This document shows positions 38,438 to 48,162 of a stretch of 64,000 nucleotides of DNA, piece by piece. A model generated the notes under the pieces. It had not been told where the DNA came from, searched no databases, and saw only the letters and a program-made list of their open reading frames with translations. The DNA comes from Sinorhizobium sp. B11. Lineage in GTDB: Bacteria; Pseudomonadota; Alphaproteobacteria; Rhizobiales; Rhizobiaceae. Position 1 is the stretch's first letter. Each line of letters starts with the position of its first letter. The position numbers and the translations under genes were made by a program. The stretch covers positions 744,001-808,000 of the forward strand of contig CP091034.1 of the NCBI GenBank assembly GCA_039725955.1. Reading direction: 5' to 3'.

Positions 38438-39169
38438 ATGGCAAGTTTACCGCAAACTTCGGTGGAAGACGCCTACGTCCAGGAGGTCGCCGGGCTAAAA
38501 ACCCAGTTTGACATTTTTCGCTTCATGAAGCGGGTGACGGAGGCCTATCGCAGCCGCGCCTTTATGGTTTTGAACCTGCCGCCGATTACCTCCTTCGACC
38601 TTCAGGCCAATACGATCATCACCAGCTGGCCCGCTGAATTGCTGTCGATCTACGATCAGGAAGGACTGATGGTGAACAGCCCCGTCCTGCGGCGGCTGCG
38701 AACGTCGACGCTGCCGTTCTTCCATGACACGTCGCGCGCCAACTGGTCGCGCGATGACGGCAAGGCAGGCATCGTTGCGACTCTTTTCGAACGCTTCAAG
38801 ATGGTGCGCTGCGGCTATTTCCCGACGCACGAACCATCAGGTGCGCGGGGTGCTGTCTCTTTCGCCGGTGACCGCGAGCCCTTCACCGCGGTAGAGATGC
38901 GGGAACTGAGCTATATCGCGATCCATGTCTTCGATCGGCTGGCGGAAATCCGCAATCTCGATACGCGCATAACCGACACGCTGACGGATCGCGAGATCGA
39001 TTGCCTGAACTGGACCGCCGCCGGCAAGACCAGTGCGGAGATTGCCGAAATCCTCGATCTCTCGGAACATACGGTCAATCACTACCTGAACCGAGCAACG
39101 AAGAAGCTGGATACGGTCAACCGCACGCAGGCTGTCGCCAAGGCGCTGCGCATCGGCCTCATCAAGTAA
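38438..39169 (+). CDS. LuxR-family regulator, orphan with degenerate autoinducer domain
   Basis: 243 residues. The N-terminal half (about 20–160) has the layout of the autoinducer-binding domain, and the C-terminal HTH (about 175–238) reads LTDREIDCLNWTAAGKTSAEIAEILDLSEHTVNHYLNRATKKLDTVNRTQAVAKAL. Trp and Tyr of the acyl-homoserine lactone pocket appear kept (SWPAELLSIYDQEG), but the usual DPV is NSPVL and the later Trp is Phe (LPFFHD), so ligand binding is doubtful. No luxI-type gene is nearby. Role unknown. Confidence 0.85.
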   Translation: MASLPQTSVEDAYVQEVAGLKTQFDIFRFMKRVTEAYRSRAFMVLNLPPITSFDLQANTIITSWPAELLSIYDQEGLMVNSPVLRRLRTSTLPFFHDTSRANWSRDDGKAGIVATLFERFKMVRCGYFPTHEPSGARGAVSFAGDREPFTAVEMRELSYIAIHVFDRLAEIRNLDTRITDTLTDREIDCLNWTAAGKTSAEIAEILDLSEHTVNHYLNRATKKLDTVNRTQAVAKALRIGLIK

Positions 39170-39734
39170 GGCCCTGATTTAGTAAGGCCGGTTTAGCAGG
39201 GCTTGCAGCCCAAAATTACGTCAGTCGACTCCAGGCTGCTCAATATCTGAGCGCCAGGCCCTTCACAGGCGAGCCAGAACTGACGATTGCCATCCTTTTC
39301 CGCAAATTCAGCATTTGGCACGCTTCCTGCATTGTTATCGGCAGAGGTCCAGAGGGGACTTTGAAACAGCGCCAGCTCAATGGCGCGACCGACACGCCGC
39401 CGTCTGATATCGCGCCGCTTTTCTCCCGGCGTTCCGATATCGGCGGTGGTTGTTGCGTTTGGGCAACCGCCTGTTGCTCTGTTCCGAAAACGGACGATTT
39501 CGTTAAAATTTTTTCTGGTCTTTTTCTCCGCTTGCGCTAGTTCGCCTCGAATTGCGTCGGTTCTCGGGGAGTCCGTTGCGGCCATCAGGGCGAAAGCCCG
39601 GCGGACTTGATGGCCGCAGCGGAGAGAGAACGCATTGCCTATCCGTGATGCAAGTTATGTCTGCTGCCCGATTTCGTTTGGCGAAGCTGTCAGCCTCCAC
39701 TATTTACTGAAGAGGTAGAAGCAGTGAGGGCGGA
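39170..39734. other. Intergenic region, at most one doubtful ORF
   Basis: A 130-codon minus-strand frame (39193–39585) ends FWLACEGPGAQILSSLEST and has codon usage compatible with coding sequence near its 3' end, but the N-terminal half is Arg-rich and unconvincing. I list it here rather than as a gene. Confidence 0.3.
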
Positions 39735-40883
39735 ATGACCGAGGTCACCAAGGAACAGGTTCTGGAAACGCTGAAGACCGTGCGCGGACCGGATCTGGAG
39801 CACAATATCGTCGAACTCGGCATGGTTTCCGACGTCTTCATTTCCGATGGCAAGGTCTATTTCTCCATCACCGTGCCTGCCGAACGTGCCAAGGAACTGG
39901 AGCCGCTGCGGCTTGCTGCCGAGCGTGTCATCAAGGAAATGCCGGGTGTGAAGGGTGCGCTCGTGGCCCTGACGGCAGATAAGAAGGCAGCCGCCAGTGC
40001 GCCTGCTGCGCGTCCCGCTGCGCAGGCTGACCATAGCCATCACGGCCACGCCCATGCCCCACAGCCGCCGCGCACTGCCAAGATCGGCGTTCCCGGCATC
40101 GGCGCCATCATTGCCGTCGCATCGGGCAAGGGCGGCGTTGGCAAGTCGACGACGGCGGTCAATCTGGCGCTCGGCCTGCAGGCCAATGGTCTTCGTGTGG
40201 GCATTCTCGATGCCGATATCTACGGCCCCTCCATGCCGCGGCTTCTGAAGATCTCCGGCCGGCCGACCCAGATCGACGGCCGCATCATCAATCCCATGGA
40301 AAATTACGGCCTCAAGGTCATGTCCATGGGTTTCCTCGTCGATGAGGAAACGGCAATGATCTGGCGCGGGCCGATGGTTCAGTCCGCTCTCCTGCAGATG
40401 CTGCGTGAAGTCGCCTGGGGCGAACTCGATGTTCTCGTCGTCGATATGCCGCCCGGCACTGGCGACGCCCAGCTCACCATGGCCCAGCAGGTGCCGCTCG
40501 CCGGCGCCGTGATTGTTTCAACGCCGCAGGATCTCGCGTTGATCGATGCCCGCAAGGGCCTCAACATGTTCCGCAAGGTCGAAGTGCCGGTCCTCGGCAT
40601 CGTCGAGAACATGAGCTATTTCGTCGCGCCCGATACCGGCACTCGCTATGATATCTTCGGCCATGGCGGCGCCCGCAGGGAGGCTGAGCGCATTGGCGTG
40701 CCCTTCCTCGGCGAAGTGCCGCTGACGATGAATATCCGCGAGACGTCCGATGCCGGAACGCCGCTCGTCGCCTCAGATCCGAACGGCATCGTCGCCGGTA
40801 TCTATCGCGCCATCGCTGCTAAGGTCTGGGAGCAGGTCGGCGAGAAGCCGCAGCGTGAGGCGCCTGCGATCGTATTCGAATAA
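39735..40883 (+). CDS. apbC: Mrp/ApbC (NBP35 family) iron-sulfur cluster carrier ATPase
   Basis: 382 residues. An N-terminal MIP18/DUF59 domain (TEVTKEQVLETLKTVRGPDLEHNIVELGMVSDV) is followed by a short His-rich linker (DHSHHGHAHAP, about 97–107) and the P-loop domain with SGKGGVGKST (130–139), the deviant Walker A with signature Lys132. The ILDADIYGPSMPRLL and VLVVDMPPGTGDAQLT segments are conserved. ApbC/Mrp proteins carry and deliver [4Fe-4S] clusters. It is a single gene after a 140-base gap. Confidence 0.92.
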   Translation: MTEVTKEQVLETLKTVRGPDLEHNIVELGMVSDVFISDGKVYFSITVPAERAKELEPLRLAAERVIKEMPGVKGALVALTADKKAAASAPAARPAAQADHSHHGHAHAPQPPRTAKIGVPGIGAIIAVASGKGGVGKSTTAVNLALGLQANGLRVGILDADIYGPSMPRLLKISGRPTQIDGRIINPMENYGLKVMSMGFLVDEETAMIWRGPMVQSALLQMLREVAWGELDVLVVDMPPGTGDAQLTMAQQVPLAGAVIVSTPQDLALIDARKGLNMFRKVEVPVLGIVENMSYFVAPDTGTRYDIFGHGGARREAERIGVPFLGEVPLTMNIRETSDAGTPLVASDPNGIVAGIYRAIAAKVWEQVGEKPQREAPAIVFE

Positions 40884-41278
40884 AAACGAATCACGCGCCG
40901 ATCACCCCGAATTGTGGGCGAAATGAGATGAAACGGCGCAGTTCACGTAACATGTCTTGATTATTTCCTGGCTTTGCTTCATATGCGCGCCGGCGTCATG
41001 ATGGCGCGTCTGCAAATGCTCTGTATGGCCGCTGCTTTATGAAGTTTCCGGCCTCTCTGCATGTTCGGAGTTGGCTTGTCGATCGACGGATTGGTGACTG
41101 CGATGCGGTGGAGCGACCCGGCCGAAAAGGCCGGATATGACCGGAGCTGTATGAACGTTCTTTATCCCCTTCCGTCTCGGTCGATGGCGAGTGCGTCTAG
41201 GCGCCATCGCGCCCGCAACGGCATGGTAGGGCTTTCGACAAAAATGGTTACACCGGTTGGGCGCCGCTGGCGCCGGAG
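40884..41278. other. Intergenic leader of the CorA-like gene with two hairpins
   Basis: A nearly 400-base stretch with no convincing ORF. It contains GCGCGCC / GGCGCGT (40985–41009) and CCGGCC-GAAAA-GGCCGG (41118–41134). A Mg2+-type leader is conceivable but unsupported. Confidence 0.4.
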
Positions 41279-42265
41279 ATGCGGGCTGTGATCACAGCAT
41301 ACTGTTCCAACTGCAAGTCGGTCGAGATCCGTGATCTTGCCAATCCTCCGGAATTACCGGCGGATATGGTATGGATCGACATGATCGAGCCGACTCGCGA
41401 GGAAGAACTGCATGTCGAAAAGATCCTTGGCATCGAAGTGCCGACCCGGGACGACCTCAGGGCGATTGAGCCGTCAGCCCGCCTCTACGTCGAAGGCAAT
41501 GCCGTATACATGACCGCTTCGCTGATCTGGAAAGCGGAAACGGAAGCACCCACCCTGACGGATGTCGCCTTCATCCTTGCCGGCGACAAGCTGGTGACCA
41601 TACGCTACGCCCATCCGAAATCCTTCGCCCTCTTTATCGCCGCCCTGCACCGCATACCCGAGCAGTGGCGCAGCGGCGGCGCTCTGCTTGCCAAGCTCCT
41701 GGAAACGATTGTCGATCGCACCGCCGAAGTTCTGGAAATGTCGGTGTCCCGCCTGGACATCCTCTCCGTCCACGTCTTCGGTGATCGCGCCAAGAAGGTG
41801 CGTAAGCCTTCGAACTATCTGGAAGAAAAGCTGAAGGACATTGCCGGCCATCACCGGATGATCAGCAAGCTGCGCGACAGTCTCGGTTCGCTCTCGCGCC
41901 TTCTCACCTTCTTCTATACGATCCCGGTCGTGCAGCACGATCAGGAGACCAAGGAACTCTGCCGAACGATCTCGCGCGACATCCAGTCCCTTTCGGAGCA
42001 CGCGTCCTTCGTCGCCGGCAACATCACCTTCCTGCTCGACGCCTCGCTTGGCCTCATCAACATCGAGCAGAATGCCATCATCAAGATTTTTTCCATTGCT
42101 TCGGTCGTGTTCTTGCCGCCGACGCTGGTCGCCTCCATCTATGGCATGAATTTCGAATACATGCCGGAATTGCACCTGGCTGCGGGTTATCCTTACTCGC
42201 TCGGCCTCATGGTGATCTCCGCCGTCGTTCCCTTCTTCTTTTTCCGCTGGAAAGGCTGGCTCTGA
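41279..42265 (+). CDS. corA: CorA-family magnesium/cobalt channel
   Basis: 328 residues. The cytoplasmic domain (PADMVWIDMIEPTREEELHVE; PTLTDVAFILAGDKLVTIRYAHP) is followed by long helices and two C-terminal membrane segments. The GMN pore motif is at 289–291 (SIYGMNFEYMPEL), which defines the family. It imports Mg2+ (and possibly Co2+ or Ni2+) through a pentameric channel. A structured leader precedes it; kup follows 18 bases after the stop, so they may share a transcript. Confidence 0.93.
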   Translation: MRAVITAYCSNCKSVEIRDLANPPELPADMVWIDMIEPTREEELHVEKILGIEVPTRDDLRAIEPSARLYVEGNAVYMTASLIWKAETEAPTLTDVAFILAGDKLVTIRYAHPKSFALFIAALHRIPEQWRSGGALLAKLLETIVDRTAEVLEMSVSRLDILSVHVFGDRAKKVRKPSNYLEEKLKDIAGHHRMISKLRDSLGSLSRLLTFFYTIPVVQHDQETKELCRTISRDIQSLSEHASFVAGNITFLLDASLGLINIEQNAIIKIFSIASVVFLPPTLVASIYGMNFEYMPELHLAAGYPYSLGLMVISAVVPFFFFRWKGWL

Positions 42266-42283
42266 GGAGCCTGTAATTGCTTC

Positions 42284-44182
42284 ATGTCTGAAGAAAGCCA
42301 TTCTCAAGAACGCGACCTTACGCCGCGCAAGCTCTTTTATCTTGCGCTAGGCTCCGTAGGTGTCGTTTACGGGGATATCGGCACGAGCCCGCTTTACGCG
42401 TTTCGCGAAGCGCTGAAGCCCGTCGCTCACGATGGTCTCACCCGTTTCGAGGTCATCAGCCTTATTTCACTGATGATCTGGGCGCTGACCATCATCGTCA
42501 CCATCAAATACGTGCTCTTCCTGCTGCGCGCCGACAACGACGGCGAAGGCGGCACGCTGTCGCTGCTGGCCCTCCTGATGAAGACCGCCAATGGCCACAC
42601 TGCGCTGCTCATGCTGCTCGGCCTGATGGGTGCGGCACTCTTCCTTGGCGACGCCATGATCACGCCGGCACTGTCAGTCCTGTCGGCGGTCGAAGGCATC
42701 AAGCTGGTCACGCCGCGGCTGTCGGAATATATCGTGCCGATATCGGTGGCGATCCTGGCGCTTCTTTTCGTCGTGCAATCTCACGGCACGGGCGCGGTCG
42801 CACGCTTCTTCGGCCCGATCACGGCGCTCTGGTTCCTGGTTATGGCCGCCGCCGGCATTGCCCATATTTCGGACGATTACGGCATTCTCGCCGCCTTCAA
42901 CCCCTATTATGCCGTCAGCTTCCTGCTGCATGAGGGCTTCTACGGCATTGTGGTCCTTGGCGCCGTCTTCCTGACCGTCACCGGTGCGGAAGCGCTTTAC
43001 GCGGACCTCGGCCATTTCGGTCGTCGCCCGATCCAGTGGGCCTGGTTCCTGCTGGTTTTCCCGTCGTTGACGCTGAATTATCTGGGGCAGGGCGCGCTCG
43101 TTCTCGGCAATCCGATGACGATGTCCGATCCCTTCTACCTTATGTACCCGCAATGGGCGCTGCTGCCGGTCGTCATCCTTGCGACTGCCGCCACCATCAT
43201 CGCCAGCCAGGCCGTCATCACCGGTGCCTTCTCGCTCGTGCGCCAGGGCATCAACCTCGGCTTCCTGCCGCGCATGGAAATCCTCTTCACGTCCGAGACC
43301 AATACCGGGCAGATCTTCGTGCCTTCGGTCAACGCGGTGCTGTTCTTCGGCGTTATCTTCCTCGTGCTCGGCTTCAAGACTTCGGATGCACTGGCCACCG
43401 CCTACGGCATCTCTGTCACCGGCGCGATGGTCGTCACCTCGATCATGGCCTTCGAATTCGTCCGCGCCCGCTGGAACTGGTCGCTTCCTGTTGCCATCAT
43501 CGCGCTGCTGCCGCTGGTCATTCTCGAGCTGATCTTCTTCGGCGCCAACCTTCTGAAGATTCATGACGGCGGTTACATTCCGATCATGATTGCCACGGCC
43601 TTCACCGTCATCATGTGGACCTGGCGTCGCGGCACGGCGATCCTGACGGAAAAGACCCGCCATACGGATATTCCGCTTGCCTCTTTCGTAAGCTCCATCG
43701 AGCGCAAGAGCGAGCATTCGCCGGCCCATGTTCCGGGCACCGCAATCTTCCTGACCAGCGATCCGGACTCGGCACCCGCCGCATTGCTGCACAATCTCAA
43801 GCACAATCATGTGCTCCATGATCGCAACGTCATCCTGACGATCCGCACGGTCAACAAGCCGCGCGTCTCGCCGCAGGAGCGCTACAAGGTCGAGCAGATA
43901 TCCGAACGCTTTTCGCGCGTGGAACTGCTCTTCGGCTTCATGGAATCACAGAATGTCTCCCAGGCGCTGGCGGCCTTGCGCAAGACCGGCCTGAAGTTCG
44001 ACATCATGACGACCTCCTTCTATCTCGGCCGCCGCAAGCTGGTGCCTGATGCGAAGTCCGGCATGCCCTACTGGCAGGACCGCCTCTACATCGCGCTCGC
44101 CAACGCTGCCGCCAATCCCTCCGACTATTTCCGCCTGCCGGCCAACCGTGTGGTGGAACTGGGCTCGCACGTCATAATTTGA
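42284..44182 (+). CDS. kup: Low-affinity potassium transporter Kup
   Basis: 632 residues, the length of Kup (KUP/HAK/KT family). The N-terminal part has the classical [25 protein letters not shown] and [17 protein letters not shown] helices, about twelve membrane segments in all, then a ~170-residue cytoplasmic tail ([34 protein letters not shown]). It carries out proton-coupled K+ uptake. The proximity to corA fits cation transport. Confidence 0.95.
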   Translation: MSEESHSQERDLTPRKLFYLALGSVGVVYGDIGTSPLYAFREALKPVAHDGLTRFEVISLISLMIWALTIIVTIKYVLFLLRADNDGEGGTLSLLALLMKTANGHTALLMLLGLMGAALFLGDAMITPALSVLSAVEGIKLVTPRLSEYIVPISVAILALLFVVQSHGTGAVARFFGPITALWFLVMAAAGIAHISDDYGILAAFNPYYAVSFLLHEGFYGIVVLGAVFLTVTGAEALYADLGHFGRRPIQWAWFLLVFPSLTLNYLGQGALVLGNPMTMSDPFYLMYPQWALLPVVILATAATIIASQAVITGAFSLVRQGINLGFLPRMEILFTSETNTGQIFVPSVNAVLFFGVIFLVLGFKTSDALATAYGISVTGAMVVTSIMAFEFVRARWNWSLPVAIIALLPLVILELIFFGANLLKIHDGGYIPIMIATAFTVIMWTWRRGTAILTEKTRHTDIPLASFVSSIERKSEHSPAHVPGTAIFLTSDPDSAPAALLHNLKHNHVLHDRNVILTIRTVNKPRVSPQERYKVEQISERFSRVELLFGFMESQNVSQALAALRKTGLKFDIMTTSFYLGRRKLVPDAKSGMPYWQDRLYIALANAAANPSDYFRLPANRVVELGSHVII

Positions 44183-44551
44183 TGGGGTCGAGAGGGCGGT
44201 TTCGTCGCTCTCTTTATCCAGCGCCGGCGCTCTTTCATGAGCTTGCAAAGACCCCGCCCCAAACCCCTCCCCACAAGGGGGAGGGGCTTAAGCTGCCGCG
44301 GACGTTTTCGACGTGTTCAGCCTTTCGAAAGCGGCAAGGCGCTCTCTCCGGGTTAAGCCCTTCCCACCCTGTGGAGGGGTCGGGGAGGGGACTTTTCGCC
44401 GGGTCGAACACCCATCCCCCTAAAATCCCAAGAGCTTTAGCATATGCAAGAATCCTCATGGTCATATTCCGGCACGGGTCGTTAACCAGCTATCAAGGTT
44501 AATGCGAGATTTTCTTGGGACTGTTCCTGCGTCCCATGCCTGGAGTCCGCG
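44183..44551. other. Intergenic region between kup and the cell-wall hydrolase gene
   Basis: No protein-coding frame is supported. Apart from the inverted repeats above, it contains TTAACC-N9-GGTTAA at 44482–44502, about 50 bases upstream of the hydrolase start, possibly a regulatory element. Confidence 0.4.
44262..44393. repeat. Pair of GC-rich inverted repeat units
   Basis: CCCCTCCCC-ACAA-GGGGGAGGGG (about 44272–44286) with flanking GCTTAA, and a second, partly degenerate unit in opposite orientation (about 44351–44392, GGTTAAGCCCTTCCCACCCT then GGGTCGGGGAGGGGAC). The two face each other. Units of this kind recur in rhizobial intergenic regions. Confidence 0.55.
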
Positions 44552-45730
44552 TTGCGTCGAAATGGTCGTTCTCGCAGCAAGCTGCGTCTCTTGCCCCAGA
44601 ACTGGGTCTCTCCCGCGATTTTCGGCGTGGCCGGATGGCTGATCTTTCCGAGCGTCGCTTCTCATGCCGATCTTGCCACCATGCTCGCCGGTCTCGATAA
44701 TGATGGCGAAAGCTGGCGCATGGTTCTGACCAATTCGCCGGCAGGCTCCATTCACCAGGCGGAACTCGCCTTTGCCGATCCTGCGGTCACCGGTTCGATC
44801 CCGTCAGGCGCCGGCATGGTGCTGCCGGACGGCAGAAAGGTCGCCTTCGTTTCGGGCAAAAAAGGCAACGAGGGCATCCCGGACGAGGATCGCGTCAATC
44901 GCAATGCCAAGAAGGGCCGCGTCGTTGCCGTTGAAAGAGTGCAGCCGCCGAAGGATTTCTCCGCCGGGTCCATCTTAGAGCGCACGAAACTCCTTTTCCG
45001 CCCGGTCTTCGATCTCAAGGACAAGTCCGCCTTCGTCAAGCCGGCGATCAGGGGCAAGGAGATCGAGATCGCGACTGCCTTCTACAAGACACAGCCGGTG
45101 CAACAGCAGGACACTGCCGTACCGGAAATGCTGGCAAGCCTCGTGACCAGCAACAAGGCCGACGTATTGGCGACAGCCTATGCACCTGCCGCACCGGATT
45201 ATTCCCGTCAGTCCCCCTTCGATTCGATCCTGACCGACAAGGATGAAGGCCGCTTCGTGCCGCAGATCGGTCCAAAGGACCATGCCTGGGCCGCCAGCAT
45301 CCTGCCGCCAAGCGTCTTCTCCGCCAGTGAGCAGCAGTGCCTGGCTTCGGGCATCTATTTCGAAGCGCGCGGCGAATCCGTGAAGGGGCAGGCGGCGGTC
45401 GCGCAGGTCATCCTCAACCGCGTCCGTAACCCGGCCTATCCGAAGACCATTTGCGGCGTCGTCTACCAGAACGAGGACTGGCGCAACCGCTGCCAGTTTT
45501 CCTTCGCCTGCGACAACATCAAGGACCGCGTGAATTCACAATATCACTGGCGCGTTGCCCGCGACGTTGCCATGGCCGTGACCGCCGGCAAGATCTGGCT
45601 GCCGCAGGTTGGTTCGGCCACGCATTACCATGCCGTCTACGTCCGGCCCGATTGGGCCAGAACCATGGAAAAGGTAGGCCGCATCGGCATGCATGTCTTC
45701 TACCGGACTTACGGCGGCGGTTGGAGCTGA
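44552..45730 (+). CDS. SleB-type cell-wall hydrolase (Hydrolase_2)
   Basis: 392 residues from a TTG start at 44552 with GGAG six bases upstream. A signal peptide (about 1–39, ending SVASHA) is followed by a ~230-residue unassigned region and a C-terminal SleB/CwlJ catalytic domain (about 262–390): ASEQQCLASGIYFEARGESVKGQAAVAQVILNRV, with the conserved Glu in YFEARGE. Such enzymes cleave peptidoglycan glycan strands, often as lytic transglycosylases. It probably acts in the periplasm in wall remodelling. Confidence 0.9.
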   Translation: MRRNGRSRSKLRLLPQNWVSPAIFGVAGWLIFPSVASHADLATMLAGLDNDGESWRMVLTNSPAGSIHQAELAFADPAVTGSIPSGAGMVLPDGRKVAFVSGKKGNEGIPDEDRVNRNAKKGRVVAVERVQPPKDFSAGSILERTKLLFRPVFDLKDKSAFVKPAIRGKEIEIATAFYKTQPVQQQDTAVPEMLASLVTSNKADVLATAYAPAAPDYSRQSPFDSILTDKDEGRFVPQIGPKDHAWAASILPPSVFSASEQQCLASGIYFEARGESVKGQAAVAQVILNRVRNPAYPKTICGVVYQNEDWRNRCQFSFACDNIKDRVNSQYHWRVARDVAMAVTAGKIWLPQVGSATHYHAVYVRPDWARTMEKVGRIGMHVFYRTYGGGWS

Positions 45731-45880
45731 GGCAAAAGGGCTGCTGATTGCGGATTTTACGCAGACCGGCACCGTTCGAAGACGGATTCTTTGGATGAAA
45801 TCGGGCGCAGGTGGCCAGATTCCGCTTAAATATTTGATTCTTTGCGGTTATTTTATGGCTGGACACGGGCTGTCTACGCC

Positions 45881-45909
45881 TTGACTATGCTAATCCCTAA
45901 AACTATGTT
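45881..45909 (+). promoter_or_regulatory. Predicted promoter of the ATP synthase F0 operon
   Basis: TTGACT-N17-TATGTT, 104 bases upstream of the atpI start, close to vegetative sigma consensus in both boxes. Confidence 0.6.
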
Positions 45910-46013
45910 GCGCGCGACTTCAGAACGGGCCGGAAGGTTCTTTAACCTTTGCGTCCGTGGTTCGGAAAACCGGGGTAGCGGGATTGCGGGCGACGGGAGC
46001 GGAGGAGAGCACG

Positions 46014-46352
46014 ATGGCGGATGACCGCGAAGAAAGTCTTGAGCAGCGCCGTCGGCAGCTGGAAGCGGAACTCGCCTCCAAGCGTGTCGATGACAGGAAG
46101 GAAGAAGCGCGGGAGGCCAGCGCCGAGCAGAGCCGTAAAGGTTATGCACAGGCGATGAAGCTCTCGAGTGAATTCATTTCCGCCATTGTTGTTGGTGCTG
46201 TACTCGGCTGGCTCTTCGACCATTTTGTTGGCACGACGCCTTGGGGGCTGATTGTTCTTCTGCTTCTTGGATTCTGTGCCGGCGTACTGAATGTACTGCG
46301 CGCCGCGGGGAAGGTTTCCCAACCCCTGGATCGCAGAACACCTGAGAAATAA
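46014..46352 (+). CDS. atpI: ATP synthase F0 assembly protein AtpI
   Basis: 112 residues with a hydrophilic, charged N terminus (about 1–50, EESLEQRRRQLEAELASKR) and two membrane helices (FISAIVVGAVLGWLFDHFVG; GLIVLLLLGFCAGVLNVLRAA). AtpI helps assemble the c-ring in F-type ATP synthases. It is the first gene of the F0 operon. The ATG at 46014 was chosen over an upstream in-frame start; GGAGG lies just before it. Confidence 0.93.
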   Translation: MADDREESLEQRRRQLEAELASKRVDDRKEEAREASAEQSRKGYAQAMKLSSEFISAIVVGAVLGWLFDHFVGTTPWGLIVLLLLGFCAGVLNVLRAAGKVSQPLDRRTPEK

Positions 46353-46412
46353 GGGCCGTTCTGGTCCAGTGCAATTTTCGCCTTCCGGCGGATCAAAGAG
46401 AGAGAGCAACCG

Positions 46413-47165
46413 GTGTCAAACGATCCGACTCATCAGTTCCAGATCTTCAAGATTGTGCCGATCGAGATCGGCGGGATTGATTTCTCGTTCACCAACGCAT
46501 CTCTCTTCATGGTGGCTTCGGCTGCTGTCGCTGCTGGTTTCCTCTACTTCTCGACCACGAGCCGCGCCATTATTCCCGGCCGTTCGCAGTCGCTTGCCGA
46601 AATGTCCTATGAGTTCATCGCCGGCATGCTGAAGGAAGGGGCGGGCACCAAGGGGATGAAGTTCTTCCCGCTGGTCTTCTCGCTCTTTATGTTCGTACTG
46701 ACGGCAAACCTGCTCGGCATGTTCCCGTATTTCTTCACGATTACCAGCCAGATCATCGTCACTTTCGCGCTGGCGATCCTCGTCATCGGCACGGTTCTCG
46801 TCTACGGCTTCTATAAGCACGGCTTCCACTTCTTTAATGTCTTCGTGCCCTCGGGCGTGCCGGGCATTCTGTTGCCGCTGGTTGTCTCGATCGAAATCAT
46901 TTCCTTCCTGTCCCGTCCGATTTCGTTGTCGGTTCGTCTTTTCGCAAACATGCTCGCTGGTCACATTACGCTGAAGGTGTTCGCAGGCTTCGTCGCCTCG
47001 CTTGGAGCCCTCGGTGCAGTCGGTGTCGGCGGAGCCGTTCTTCCTCTCATCATGACCGTCGCCCTGACCGGTCTCGAGTTCCTCGTCGCCTTCCTCCAGG
47101 CTTACGTCTTTGCGGTACTGACTTGCATGTACCTCAATGACGCGATCCATCCGGGCGGGCACTAA
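46413..47165 (+). CDS. atpB: ATP synthase F0 subunit a
   Basis: 250 residues from a GTG start. Subunit a provides the proton half-channels. The essential Arg is Arg175 in [16 protein letters not shown]; the helix before it ([18 protein letters not shown]) and the C-terminal helices are characteristic. It follows atpI by 60 bases and precedes atpE. Confidence 0.97.
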   Translation: MSNDPTHQFQIFKIVPIEIGGIDFSFTNASLFMVASAAVAAGFLYFSTTSRAIIPGRSQSLAEMSYEFIAGMLKEGAGTKGMKFFPLVFSLFMFVLTANLLGMFPYFFTITSQIIVTFALAILVIGTVLVYGFYKHGFHFFNVFVPSGVPGILLPLVVSIEIISFLSRPISLSVRLFANMLAGHITLKVFAGFVASLGALGAVGVGGAVLPLIMTVALTGLEFLVAFLQAYVFAVLTCMYLNDAIHPGGH

Positions 47166-47232
47166 GGATAACGACATCGACGTCAAAGGGCGTCAGTCAT
47201 TCGCCGCAACAACCATTTCAAAGGAGTTCAAC

Positions 47233-47460
47233 ATGGAAGCGGAAGCAGCAAAGTTCATCGGTGCAGGCCTGGCTTGCTTTGGTATGGCCGGTACGGCTCT
47301 CGGCCTCGGCAATATCTTCGGCAGCTACCTCTCCGGCGCTCTGCGCAATCCGTCTGCAGCTGACAGCCAGTTCGGCCGTCTGGTATTCGGCTTCGCCGTT
47401 ACGGAAGCTCTGGGCATCTTCTCGCTGCTCGTTGCTCTCCTTCTGCTCTTCGCCGTCTAA
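47233..47460 (+). CDS. atpE: ATP synthase F0 subunit c
   Basis: 75 residues, a hairpin of two membrane helices forming the proton-driven ring. The proton-binding carboxylate is Glu58 in [14 protein letters not shown], and the polar loop has [11 protein letters not shown]. The start at 47233 follows an AAGGAG site; an upstream frame beginning at 47137 is spurious. Confidence 0.97.
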   Translation: MEAEAAKFIGAGLACFGMAGTALGLGNIFGSYLSGALRNPSAADSQFGRLVFGFAVTEALGIFSLLVALLLLFAV

Positions 47461-47538
47461 TATCGGTGGATTGATGGATCACGGCCTGCGAACAGCGAGC
47501 CGTGATCCTTTGCATTTGCAGTACACCTGGAGGTGAGC

Positions 47539-48159
47539 ATGTACTTTGTGACCCCGGCCTACGCTGAAGAGGCACCGGCGGGAACCGCGACGGATGCGCA
47601 TGCCGCTCCGGCTGCCGGCGAGGTTCATACCGAGACCGGCGTCGCCGAAGGCGAGCACGCGCGTGGGCCTTTCCCGCCTTTCGATTCGTCGACCTATGCA
47701 TCCCAGCTTCTGTGGCTGGTGATCACGTTTGTCATTTTCTACCTGCTCATGCAAAAGGTCATCGCACCGCGCATCGGCGCCATCATCGAGCAGCGTCACA
47801 ACCGCATTTCGCAGGATGTCGAGGAGGCCGGCCGCCTGAAGGCTGAAGCCGACGCCGCCGTCGCAACCTATGAAGGCGAACTTGCCGCTGCCCGCACCAA
47901 GGCGAATTCGATCGGCACTGCTGCTCGTGATGCCGCCAAGGTCAAGGCCGAGGAAGACCGCCGCGCCGTTGAGGCAAGCCTGACCGAAAAGCTGAAGGCT
48001 GCCGAGGCCCGCATCGCCGATGTGAAGGCAAAGGCTTTCGCCGATGTCGGCGCCATCGCCGAGGAAACCGCGTCTGCTGTGGTTGAACAGCTTATCGGCG
48101 GCTCCGCTGCCAAGACTGACGTTGCCGCTGCCGTCGCAGCAGCCGAGAAGGAGGCTTGA
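47539..48159 (+). CDS. atpG: ATP synthase F0 subunit b'
   Basis: 206 residues. The N-terminal stretch ([16 protein letters not shown]...) is an Ala/Pro/Glu-rich extension seen in rhizobial b', then one membrane helix ([18 protein letters not shown]) and a long amphipathic helix rich in Ala and Glu forming the peripheral stalk. The ATG at 47539 has GGAGG seven bases upstream. Naming varies (atpG, atpF2). Confidence 0.93.
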   Translation: MYFVTPAYAEEAPAGTATDAHAAPAAGEVHTETGVAEGEHARGPFPPFDSSTYASQLLWLVITFVIFYLLMQKVIAPRIGAIIEQRHNRISQDVEEAGRLKAEADAAVATYEGELAAARTKANSIGTAARDAAKVKAEEDRRAVEASLTEKLKAAEARIADVKAKAFADVGAIAEETASAVVEQLIGGSAAKTDVAAAVAAAEKEA

Positions 48160-48162
48160 TCG

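Noticed and set aside
39193..39585. 130-codon minus-strand ORF before apbC
   Set aside because: C-terminal part looks codon-like, but the N-terminal half does not and no family fits; kept only as a note in the intergenic entry.
44262..44393. Insertion sequence or transposon ends
   Set aside because: No transposase gene, no target duplication; they fit the short intergenic repeats common in rhizobia.
44482..44502. CtrA full site
   Set aside because: Half sites are inverted and the spacing is 13 instead of 7, so it is not a CtrA full site.
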